Of a DNA stretch of 9,566 bases, positions 1-6,771 are shown piece after piece. Position 1 is the stretch's first letter, and the number at the start of each line of letters is the position of its first letter. The stretch comes from JANYIP01 sp031394045 (lineage in GTDB: Bacteria > Actinomycetota > Actinomycetes > Prado026). The position numbers and the translations under genes are program-made. The notes beneath the pieces are model-generated. The model saw only the letters and a list, made by a program, of their open reading frames with translations. It was not told where the DNA came from and made no database searches. Location of the stretch: positions 1-9,566 of the forward strand of contig JANMWN010000364.1 in the NCBI GenBank assembly GCA_031394045.1. Direction: 5' to 3'.

Positions 1-1845
1 GCCGCGGCCGACGTGGTCGTGTCCCAGGACATGCTCTACCCCCGGGTGCACCCCGCGTCGATCGAGACCTGCGGCACCGTCGCGTCCATGGACCCGGTGA
101 CCGGCAAGCTCACCGTCTGGTCGACAAACCAGGCACCGCACGCCCACCGCACCCTGTACGCCATCGTGGCCGGCTTGCCGGAGCAGAAGATCCAGATCAT
201 CTCCCCGGACATCGGCGGCGGCTTCGGCGGCAAGGTCGGCATCTATCCCGGGTACGTCTGTGCCGTCGTGGGCTCGATCCTGACCGGCAAGCCGGTCAAG
301 TGGGTCGAGGACCGTTCGGAGAACCTGATGTCCACGGCGTTCGCCCGTGACTACCACATGCACGGCGAGATCGCGGCGACCAAGGACGGCAAGATCCTCG
401 GCCTCCGTGTCAACGTCCTCGCCGACCACGGTGCCTTCAACGGGACGGCGCAGCCGACCAAGTTCCCGGCCGGCTTCTTCCACATCTTCACCGGCTCGTA
501 CGACCTCGAGGCGGCGCACTGCAAGGTCACCGGGGTCTACACGAACAAGGCACCGGGTGGCGTCGCGTACGCCTGCTCGTTCCGGGTCACCGAGGCGGTC
601 TACCTCGTCGAGCGCATGGTCGACTGCCTGGCTGCCGAGCTCAAGGTGGACCCCGCGGACCTGCGGATGAAGAACCTGCTCAAGCCGGAGCAGTTCCCGT
701 ACACCTCGAAGACCGGGTGGGAGTACGACTCCGGCGAGTACCCGCGGGCGCTGCAGCTGGCGATGGACATGGCCGGGTACGCCGAGCTGCGCCGCGAGCA
801 GGCCGAGAAGCGCCAGCGCGGCGAGCTCATGGGCATCGGGCTGAGCTTCTTCACCGAGGGTGTCGGGGCCGGCCCGCGCAAGCACATGGACATCCTGGGT
901 CTCGGCATGGCCGACGGCTGCGACCTGCGGGTGCACCCGACCGGCAAGGCCGTGCTGCGGATCAGCTGTCAGAGCCAGGGGCAGGGCCACGAGACGACGT
1001 TCGCGCAGATCGTCGCCCAGGAGACGGGCATCCCGCCGGAGGACATCGAGGTCGTCCACGGCGACACCGACGCCACGCCGTTCGGGCTCGGCACCTACGG
1101 CTCGCGGTCGACGCCGGTGTCCGGAGCCGCCGCCGCCGTGGTCGCGCGCCGGATCCGGGACAAGGCCCGGATCATCGCGGCAGCAGCACTGGAGTGCTCG
1201 GTCGACGACCTCGAGTGGGAGCAGGGCCGCTGGTTCGTCAAGGGTGACCACGAGAAGGGCAAGACGATCCAGGAGATCGCCTTCCTCTCGCACGGGACGC
1301 TCACGCTGCCCGAGGGCGTCGAGGGCCACCTGGACGCGTCCGCCGTGTACGACCCGCCGAACCTCACCTACCCCTTCGGTGCGTACATCTGCGTCGTGGA
1401 CGTCGACCCCGGCACGGGGCAGGTCAAGGTGCGGCGGTTCATCGCCGTCGACGACTGCGGCCCGCGGATCAACCCGATGATCGTCGAGGGCCAGGTGCAC
1501 GGGGGGCTCGCCGACGGCGTGGGGATGGCGCTCATGCAGGTGATGGCGTTCGACGAGCTGGGCAACCACCTCGGCGGGTCGTTCATGGACTACCTGCTGC
1601 CGACCGCGATGGAGTGCCCGTCGTGGGAGCTCGGCGAGACGGTGACGCCGTCGCCGCACCACCCGCTCGGCGTCAAGGGAGTCGGCGAGTCGGCCACCGT
1701 CGGCTCACCCCCGGCCGTGGTCAACGCCGTCATGGACGCTCTCGCCCCTTATGGCATCCGGCACGCCGACATGCCGCTTACCCCCGCACAGGTGTGGCTG
1801 GCGATGCAGGGCCGACCGGCGCGTACGGACGTGGCCTTGTCGTGA
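1..1845 (+). CDS. coxL: Carbon monoxide dehydrogenase large (Mo-Cu catalytic) subunit, form I; 5' end missing
   Basis: Catalytic subunit of aerobic CO dehydrogenase (xanthine oxidase family), which oxidises CO to CO2 at a Mo-Cu centre and passes electrons to the FeS and FAD subunits. The frame is open from base 1, so the gene enters from the left; 614 residues are visible, and about 196 N-terminal residues are missing compared with the roughly 809-residue Oligotropha protein. The form I signature AYACSFR is encoded at 565-585; its Cys (visible residue 192) would bind copper. A molybdopterin-contacting GGGFGGK lies at residues 72-78. GVGES near the C terminus supplies the catalytic Glu (residue 563, codon 1687-1689). 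The Cys-to-Glu distance of 371 residues is close to the 375 of Oligotropha CoxL as I remember it. The stop overlaps the GTG of the next gene (GTGA). The active site looks intact, and form I enzymes are the true CO dehydrogenases. Confidence 0.96.
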   Translation, partial: AAADVVVSQDMLYPRVHPASIETCGTVASMDPVTGKLTVWSTNQAPHAHRTLYAIVAGLPEQKIQIISPDIGGGFGGKVGIYPGYVCAVVGSILTGKPVKWVEDRSENLMSTAFARDYHMHGEIAATKDGKILGLRVNVLADHGAFNGTAQPTKFPAGFFHIFTGSYDLEAAHCKVTGVYTNKAPGGVAYACSFRVTEAVYLVERMVDCLAAELKVDPADLRMKNLLKPEQFPYTSKTGWEYDSGEYPRALQLAMDMAGYAELRREQAEKRQRGELMGIGLSFFTEGVGAGPRKHMDILGLGMADGCDLRVHPTGKAVLRISCQSQGQGHETTFAQIVAQETGIPPEDIEVVHGDTDATPFGLGTYGSRSTPVSGAAAAVVARRIRDKARIIAAAALECSVDDLEWEQGRWFVKGDHEKGKTIQEIAFLSHGTLTLPEGVEGHLDASAVYDPPNLTYPFGAYICVVDVDPGTGQVKVRRFIAVDDCGPRINPMIVEGQVHGGLADGVGMALMQVMAFDELGNHLGGSFMDYLLPTAMECPSWELGETVTPSPHHPLGVKGVGESATVGSPPAVVNAVMDALAPYGIRHADMPLTPAQVWLAMQGRPARTDVALS

Positions 1846-2789
1846 CCCGCAGCGAGGTGACGGAACGGGCGGCCGAGCTGCGCAGGACACGGGAGGCGTA
1901 CGTTCACGCCCGCGTCGTGCTGGCCGAGCGGCCGACGTCGGCCAAGCCTGGGGACGAGGCGCTCGTGCTCGCCGACGGGACGATCGAGGGCTTCGTCGGT
2001 GGTAGCTGTGCCGAGGTGACCGTACGCGCGCAGAGCCTGGCCCTGCTGGACTCCGGTGAGTCGGTGCTGCTGCGCATCACGCCGTTGCCCGAGCCGGACC
2101 AGCCTGGCAAGGTCACCGTGGTCAACGAGTGCCTGTCGGGAGGGACCTTCGAGGTGTTCCTGGAGCCGGTGCTGCCCACCCTGGTCATGGAGGTCGTGGG
2201 AGAGACCCCGGTCGCCAGAGCACTGTCGCGGATCGGGTCCGCCCTCGGCTACGACGTGTCGGCCTTCGGCGGCCACGGGATCGGCGAGGTCAGCGCGGTC
2301 GTCGTCGCCTCGCACGGGCGGGACGAGGAGGACGCCCTGGTCGCCGCGCTCGGGGCGGGTGTGCCGTACGTCGGGCTCGTCGCCAGCCGACGGCGGGGCG
2401 CTGCCGTGGTCGCGGGGCTCGATGTCGACGACGACGCGCGGGCTCGGGTACGTACGCCTGCGGGGCTCGACCTGGGTGCCCGTACCCCCGAGGAGGTCGC
2501 CATCTCGATCCTCGCCGAGATCGTGCAGACGCGACCTCGGGTGAAGGGGCGCGGTGCCCCTGGGCCCGGGTCGGCGCCGGCGACCCAGATGGCCGAGGAG
2601 CTGGTGGGCATCGAGGTTGACCCGGTCTGCGGCATGAGCGTGGCGATGGTCCAGGCGTCGCTGCACTACGAAGTCAAGGGGCAGAGCGAGTTCAAGCAGA
2701 GCGACGTGGAGACGGTCCGCTACTGGTTCTGCGGGAGCGGCTGCCTGCGGGCCTTCGCCGACGACCCGAGCTCGTACCTGAAGACGTGA
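1842..2789 (+). CDS. XdhC/CoxF-family CO dehydrogenase maturation protein with C-terminal YHS domain
   Basis: Predicted cytoplasmic factor for insertion or sulfuration of the molybdenum cofactor of CO dehydrogenase. I chose the GTG at 1842, overlapping the coxL stop by 4 nt, giving 315 residues; the open frame extends further upstream only inside coxL. An N-terminal XdhC/CoxI domain (about residues 14-80) contains GFVGGSCAEVTV with Cys56, like the GGC motif of the family. A Rossmann-like XdhC C-terminal domain follows (about 114-225) with VVASHGRDEEDAL and YVGLVASRRRG; its first glycine loop is degenerate (VVGETPVARAL). After a Pro/Gly-rich linker comes a YHS metal-binding domain (about 257-314) with DPVCGM (Cys263) and WFCGSGC (Cys297, Cys301). 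XdhC relatives bind molybdenum cofactor; YHS domains occur in heavy-metal proteins. A role for the YHS part in copper delivery is my inference. It could be called CoxF or CoxI; its place between coxL and coxD does not settle which. Confidence 0.9.
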   Translation: MTRSEVTERAAELRRTREAYVHARVVLAERPTSAKPGDEALVLADGTIEGFVGGSCAEVTVRAQSLALLDSGESVLLRITPLPEPDQPGKVTVVNECLSGGTFEVFLEPVLPTLVMEVVGETPVARALSRIGSALGYDVSAFGGHGIGEVSAVVVASHGRDEEDALVAALGAGVPYVGLVASRRRGAAVVAGLDVDDDARARVRTPAGLDLGARTPEEVAISILAEIVQTRPRVKGRGAPGPGSAPATQMAEELVGIEVDPVCGMSVAMVQASLHYEVKGQSEFKQSDVETVRYWFCGSGCLRAFADDPSSYLKT

Positions 2790-3733
2790 TGGTGCCGTCG
2801 AGCGACCCAGCTGACCCGATCGACCCCGTCGGTCTCCCGGCGCTGGCCGAGCTGGTCCCCGACGTCGCCGCGATGACCCAGCGGCTGTCCGACGTCGACT
2901 ACCTCGCTGACCCCGGCCTGGCCACCGCGCTGTTCTGCGCGGTCCGGCTGCCGCAGCCGTTGCTGCTCGAGGGCGAGGCCGGCGTCGGCAAGACCGAGGC
3001 GGCCAAGGCTCTCGCGGCAGCGCTGGGCACCCCGCTGATCCGGCTGCAGTGCTACGAGGGCATCGACTCGTCCGAGGCGCTGTACGAGTGGAACTACCCC
3101 AAGCAGATGCTGGGGATCCGGCTCGCGGAGGCGCGGGGCGAGAACATGGCGGGGCTGGACCTGTTCGACCGCAGCTACCTGGTCAGCCGACCGCTGCTGC
3201 AGGCGGTCGAGCACCCGGGGCCGCGGCCCGCAGTGCTGCTCGTCGACGAGGTGGACCGGGCCGACGACGAGTTCGAGGCCTTCTTGTTCGAGCTCCTCGC
3301 CGAGTCGGCCGTGACCATCCCCGAGATCGGCACCGTACGGGCGGCGTACCCGAGCGTCGTGATCCTCACGTCCAACCGGACCCGCGACCTGCACGACGCC
3401 CTCAAGCGTCGTTGCCTCTACCACTGGATCGACTACCCGGGGGTCGAGCGAGCGGTCGAGATCATCCGCCGGCGGGTGCCCGAGGCATCGATGACCCTGG
3501 CCGAGCAGGTGGCCGCGGCAGTCGGGCGGCTGCGCACCATCGACGTGCAGAAGCAGCCGGGGATCGCCGAGGCCATCAACTGGGTCGGCGCGATCCAGGT
3601 GCTCGGCTTCGACCGGCTGACCGCCGAGGTCGCCGACCAGACGCTCGGGTCGGTGCTGAAGTTCCGCGAGGACCTCGAGCTCGCCGGGCTCCGGGGCTCC
3701 GGCTGGGTGGTCGGGCAGGGCGCTGGAGGATGA
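2789..3733 (+). CDS. coxD: MoxR-type AAA+ ATPase for CO dehydrogenase maturation (CoxD)
   Basis: AAA+ ATPase of the MoxR/CoxD group. In Oligotropha, CoxD is a chaperone-like ATPase needed to build the CuSMo centre of CO dehydrogenase. From ATG 2789 (overlapping the previous stop by 1 nt, TGATG) it has 314 residues. GTG at 2786 would add one residue and cannot be excluded. Visible motifs: Walker A GEAGVGKT (residues 62-69), Walker B VLLVDE (149-154), sensor 1 TSNRTRDL (194-201) and an arginine-finger-like LKRRC (205-209). The insert with YEWNYPKQ and the LLAESAVTIPEIGTV segment are typical of CoxD-like MoxR proteins. It ends in an ATGA overlap with the VWA gene. A MoxR ATPase next to a VWA protein is the standard partner pair, so the two products probably act as a complex on CoxL. 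All ATPase residues look intact. Confidence 0.93.
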   Translation: MVPSSDPADPIDPVGLPALAELVPDVAAMTQRLSDVDYLADPGLATALFCAVRLPQPLLLEGEAGVGKTEAAKALAAALGTPLIRLQCYEGIDSSEALYEWNYPKQMLGIRLAEARGENMAGLDLFDRSYLVSRPLLQAVEHPGPRPAVLLVDEVDRADDEFEAFLFELLAESAVTIPEIGTVRAAYPSVVILTSNRTRDLHDALKRRCLYHWIDYPGVERAVEIIRRRVPEASMTLAEQVAAAVGRLRTIDVQKQPGIAEAINWVGAIQVLGFDRLTAEVADQTLGSVLKFREDLELAGLRGSGWVVGQGAGG

Positions 3734-5046
3734 GCTCCGGGACGAGCTCCGGAACGAGCTCCGGGACGAGCTCCGGGACGAGCTCCGGGACGAGCCCGGG
3801 TGTGCACCGCCCTGACCTTGCCGATGTCGTCACCGCATTCGGCTACCTGCTGCACGCTGCCGGCGTACCCGTCACACCGGAGCGGAGCGGCCGGTTCGCA
3901 TCCGTGGTCGTGGCCGCGGCGCCGCGTACCGAGGGCGAGCTGTACTGGCTGGGCCGCGTCACGCTGCTGACCGGGATGGAGCAGATCTCGGCCTACGACG
4001 CGGTGTTCGGCCAGGTGTTCCGTGGGTGGTGGGACGTCGCCGACAGCCGCGGCGATACCGCCTCGGCGGCCCCGACGGCGCGCGGTCGGGCCGGCGAGCA
4101 GCGTCCGGACGGCCCCGGTGTGCCGTCGCCCGCCCCGTCTCCGTCGGCCGACGCCACGAGCCGGCCCGGGCCCGATGACTCGGGTGACTCCGACGACTCC
4201 GAGCCCAACGAGACGGTGCTCGCCACGGCCAGCAGCCAGGAACGCTTGGCAGGCCGCGACTTCTCGGCCCTGTCGGCCGAGGAGCTCGACGAGCTGAGGG
4301 CCCTGATCGGCGCCCTGCCGCTGGCACCGCCGTTGCGTCCGAGCCGGCGGCGTACCAGGCATCGCAGCGGTGACGAGGTCGACCTGCGGGCCACCCTGCG
4401 ACGGGCTCGTCGCTCCGGCGGTGACCCCGTCGTCGCCATCCGTCGGCGGCGCCGCCTGCGGCCACGCCGGCTGGTCCTGCTGGCGGACGTGTCCGGCTCG
4501 ATGGAGTCGTACGCCCGCCCGTACCTGCACCTGCTGCACGGCGCTGTACGGGCAACGCACGCCGAGGCATTCGTGTTCTCGACGCAGCTCACCCGGCTGA
4601 CGCGCGCGCTGGCGACGCACGACCCGGACCTCGCGCTGGCCCAGGCCGCCGCGGCGGCACCTGACTGGTCGGGCGGCACCCGGATCGGGGCGGCGTTGAA
4701 GGTCTTCAACGACGAGTACGGCCGCAGGGGCATGGCTCGTGGCGCGGTCGTGGTGATCGTCTCAGACGGCTGGGAGCACGATGACCCAGCCCTGCTGGGC
4801 GAGCAGCTGGCCCGGCTGTCGCGGCTCGCGGCGCGCATCGTCTGGGTCAACCCGCGCAAGGCGAGCCCGCAGTACGAGCCGCTGGCCGGCGGCATGGCTG
4901 CCGCTCTACCGCACGTCGACGCCTTCGTCAGCGGGCACTCGCTGGGGGCGCTCGACGAAGTTCTCACTGCCATCTCCGGCGACGCTGGCGCGACCCACGG
5001 CAGGGGTCGCGCGGCTCGGCCGAGGCCGGCTGCGGCGCGCCGATAG
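3730..5046 (+). CDS. coxE: von Willebrand factor A domain protein CoxE, CO dehydrogenase maturation
   Basis: VWA-domain partner of CoxD, needed in Oligotropha for copper/sulfur insertion into CO dehydrogenase; no signal peptide or membrane segment is visible, so it is cytoplasmic. From ATG 3730 (ATGA overlap with coxD) it has 438 residues. Order: five SSGT repeats (3-22), a helical N-terminal part (about 26-100), a Pro/Ser/Asp-rich linker (about 105-165), a basic Arg-rich stretch, then the VWA fold with a complete MIDAS metal site: DVSGS (Asp253, Ser255, Ser257), Thr317 in SGGTRIG and Asp346 in SDGWE. The GGAGG at 3725-3729 touches the ATG, too close for normal Shine-Dalgarno use, so translation may rely on coupling. 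GTG 3802 (codon 25), just after the repeats, is a possible alternative start giving 414 residues. No coxG-like gene follows within the window. Confidence 0.92.
   Translation: MSSGTSSGTSSGTSSGTSSGTSPGVHRPDLADVVTAFGYLLHAAGVPVTPERSGRFASVVVAAAPRTEGELYWLGRVTLLTGMEQISAYDAVFGQVFRGWWDVADSRGDTASAAPTARGRAGEQRPDGPGVPSPAPSPSADATSRPGPDDSGDSDDSEPNETVLATASSQERLAGRDFSALSAEELDELRALIGALPLAPPLRPSRRRTRHRSGDEVDLRATLRRARRSGGDPVVAIRRRRRLRPRRLVLLADVSGSMESYARPYLHLLHGAVRATHAEAFVFSTQLTRLTRALATHDPDLALAQAAAAAPDWSGGTRIGAALKVFNDEYGRRGMARGAVVVIVSDGWEHDDPALLGEQLARLSRLAARIVWVNPRKASPQYEPLAGGMAAALPHVDAFVSGHSLGALDEVLTAISGDAGATHGRGRAARPRPAAARR
3733..3792 (+). repeat. Five tandem 12-bp repeats (AGCTCCGGGACG) at the start of coxE
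   Basis: Five head-to-tail copies of a 12-bp unit begin directly after the ATG of coxE. Copies 1, 3, 4 and 5 are identical; copy 2 has A instead of G at 3753. Each unit encodes Ser-Ser-Gly-Thr, and a degraded sixth unit (Ser-Pro-Gly) follows. The unit is a multiple of three, so gain or loss of copies keeps the frame. Near-identity at DNA level, including synonymous positions, points to recent expansion by slippage. GAGCTC palindromes recur every 12 nt. Confidence 0.97.
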
Positions 5047-5055
5047 CGTTGGCCC

Positions 5056-5775
5056 ATGCTGCTCGACAAGGACGCCCTGCTCGACCGGCTCAGTTCCGAT
5101 GCCCTCGACCTGGTTGCGCTGATCGGCTCGGTCGACCTGACCCTTCCCGTACCGAGCTGTCCCGGCTGGTCGCTGCTCGATCTCTTCGGCCACCTGGGGT
5201 CCGTGCACCATTGGGCGACCGAGATCGTCCGTACTTCTGCCGCGGCTGAGCGGCTCCCGGCGCCCAAGGAGCCCGAGGTGCTGCTGCCGTGGTTCGCCGA
5301 GGGGGCGGTGGGGGTGCTGGAGTCGCTGGCAGCGTCGGTGCCGGGGACGCCGTGCTGGAACTTCGGTCCACCGCCCCGGCTGGTCGACTTCTGGATCCGG
5401 CGGCTGGCCCTTGAGACTGCCGTGCACCGCTGGGACGCGCTCAGCGCGACGGGCGCCTCGCCGGCCCTCGATCCGGCCCTCGCCGCCGACGGCATCGACG
5501 AGGTGGCCACCGTCCTGTTCCCGCGTCAGGTCCGGCTCAGCCGCATCGACGCCTTGGCTGGGACGGTCGAGCTGGTCTGTGCAGACACTGGCGACCGGGT
5601 GCTGGTCGGTGGCGACGGTGTCACGCTCTCGGCTCCAGCGGCGAAGGTCACCGGGTCCGCGAGCGACCTGTTGCTGCTGCTGTGGCGCCGGCTCCTGCCG
5701 GACTCCGGCGGGCTCGAGGTTGCCGGCGACCTCGTGGCCGCTCGGCGGGTCTTCGCGAGCGCACTCACGCCTTGA
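5056..5775 (+). CDS. Maleylpyruvate isomerase family, mycothiol-dependent enzyme (DinB/MDMPI fold)
   Basis: A 239-residue protein of the actinobacterial mycothiol-dependent maleylpyruvate isomerase group. The N-terminal four-helix DinB-like domain (about 8-135) has PSCPGWSLLDLFGHLGSVHHW and the typical LETAVHRWDA. Glu120 and His124, with a His in the first motif (probably His46), match the His/Glu/His zinc site known from the Corynebacterium enzyme, including the four-residue Glu-His spacing. A small C-terminal domain follows (about 150-235). ATG 5056 lies 9 nt after the coxE stop. No good Shine-Dalgarno is visible, so it may be translated after coxE ribosomes terminate. Family members use mycothiol as cofactor or belong to mycothiol transferase-like groups, but the substrate here cannot be read from the sequence. 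I see no aromatic-catabolism genes nearby, so true maleylpyruvate isomerase activity is doubtful. Confidence 0.88.
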   Translation: MLLDKDALLDRLSSDALDLVALIGSVDLTLPVPSCPGWSLLDLFGHLGSVHHWATEIVRTSAAAERLPAPKEPEVLLPWFAEGAVGVLESLAASVPGTPCWNFGPPPRLVDFWIRRLALETAVHRWDALSATGASPALDPALAADGIDEVATVLFPRQVRLSRIDALAGTVELVCADTGDRVLVGGDGVTLSAPAAKVTGSASDLLLLLWRRLLPDSGGLEVAGDLVAARRVFASALTP

Positions 5776-5778
5776 GTT

Positions 5779-6771
5779 CTAGGCGCACACCATGTCGAGG
5801 GCCCGGCGCCACTCGGTCCCGAAGCCGCCGTCGAACCCGTACTTCAAGGTGGCGATCGACGTCGCCAACTTGATCGTCAGCGCCAGGGCCGGCCACCGGA
5901 CGGCCTCGAGCGCCGCGCAGTCATCGACCTGCCACCGAAGCACGACGGTGCGGCTGTGGCCGGCAGCCAAGCTGATCGGGCCCGCTCCCGCGTCTGTACG
6001 CGTGACCGTGACGCCCTTTGGATCCGCGCCGGCGACCGTGACAGTGGCTGGGGTCCCACCGACGTCGCGGATCACCAGCAGCGACTCGATGAGTCCCGGG
6101 CCGGCGCCGGCCCGGGAGATGACGCGTACCGAGGACGGGCGCATCGTCGGGTAGATCGCGGCCGACGCCGACGTGGCACCGCAGGCCTGGTGCCGCGCGT
6201 CGTCGAGGAAGGTGCCGAGCCCCCCGAGCGGCAGCGAGTCGACCCGGAGGGGTTGCCCGCCCCGCCCGAGGGTGACGTCCACATGGTCGGCCAGCGGTGC
6301 GGTCAGCACGCTCGGGCAGAACACCCGAGCGACGACGGTCACCGTGGTCGGCCGGTTGGGTTCGAGGGTGATCGGGCTGGAGAACGGGAGGTCGCCGCCT
6401 GGGCCAGGGACCGGACGCGTCCCTGCCTGCGGCAGCCGCGACCGCAGCACCTGGATCGCCTCGCTGCCGTAGTTGACCAGGCTCAGCTGCAGGCTGAGGC
6501 TGCTGCCCATCGTCGAGTAGCCGTAGTCGTCGGTGAGCAGCCGTACCTCGCCCGTCGACTCGCCCGTCGAGCTGGTTGCCGCAGTAGGCGCGGGCGCAGG
6601 GATCTGCGCCCGGCTCGGTACAGGGTCCTTGTGCAGGCTCACCGCGCCCGCGACGACGACGGAGGCGATGGCCAGGGCAGCCAGGATGCGCCGGCCTCGG
6701 GCACCCAGCCCGCGCGACGGCGGCCGGGACGGGCGGTGTCCGTCCTCGACGACGTCCAGCTCGTACGCCAT
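5779..6771 (-). CDS. Hypothetical protein with single N-terminal membrane anchor and extracytoplasmic domain
   Basis: I do not recognise a family. The 330-residue product has a short cytoplasmic tail ending in a basic stretch (GARGRR, residues 23-28), one hydrophobic segment (about 29-46), then a Pro/Ala/Thr-rich linker (about 50-75). By the positive-inside rule the remaining 250 residues face outside. That part is rich in alternating beta-type sequence with segments such as TVTVVARVF and ATVTVAGAD, suggesting two Ig-like beta-sandwich domains. It holds four Cys that could form disulfides. The ATG at 6771 overlaps the stop of the upstream ROK regulator gene by one base (TGATG on the minus strand), so the two are very likely co-transcribed and coupled. 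The gene converges with the mycothiol-enzyme gene, with only 3 nt between stops and no visible terminator. Cleavage as a secreted protein is possible but no clear signal-peptidase site stands out. Confidence 0.85.
   Translation of the reverse strand: MAYELDVVEDGHRPSRPPSRGLGARGRRILAALAIASVVVAGAVSLHKDPVPSRAQIPAPAPTAATSSTGESTGEVRLLTDDYGYSTMGSSLSLQLSLVNYGSEAIQVLRSRLPQAGTRPVPGPGGDLPFSSPITLEPNRPTTVTVVARVFCPSVLTAPLADHVDVTLGRGGQPLRVDSLPLGGLGTFLDDARHQACGATSASAAIYPTMRPSSVRVISRAGAGPGLIESLLVIRDVGGTPATVTVAGADPKGVTVTRTDAGAGPISLAAGHSRTVVLRWQVDDCAALEAVRWPALALTIKLATSIATLKYGFDGGFGTEWRRALDMVCA

Noticed and set aside
565..585. Form II (AYRGAGR-type) CoxL or another xanthine-oxidase-family enzyme
   Set aside because: The loop reads AYACSFR with the copper-binding Cys, the form I signature, and coxD and coxE follow.
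1614..1841. Longer N terminus for the XdhC-like protein inside coxL
   Set aside because: The extension overlaps the conserved coxL C terminus, including its catalytic Glu, and has no XdhC similarity. GTG 1842 gives a normal family start.
13..1845. Complete gene beginning with the GTG at 13
   Set aside because: The frame is open to base 1 and about 200 conserved N-terminal residues of CoxL are absent, so the gene is cut by the window edge.
3049..3729. Upstream extension of the coxE frame inside coxD
   Set aside because: This part is out of frame with the well-supported AAA+ ATPase and is low-complexity Arg/Gly-rich. The CoxE family region begins after ATG 3730.
4060..4215. Possible frameshift or insertion in coxE because of its Pro/Ser/Asp-rich sequence
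   Set aside because: The frame stays open with normal third-base GC bias and resumes a standard CoxE pattern. A variable linker here is usual for VWA CoxE proteins.
3993..5510. A 505-codon open frame on the minus strand across coxE and the mycothiol-enzyme gene
   Set aside because: It is Ser/Arg-rich, has no domain motifs and lies antisense to two genes with clear conserved domains. Long shadow frames are expected at this GC content.
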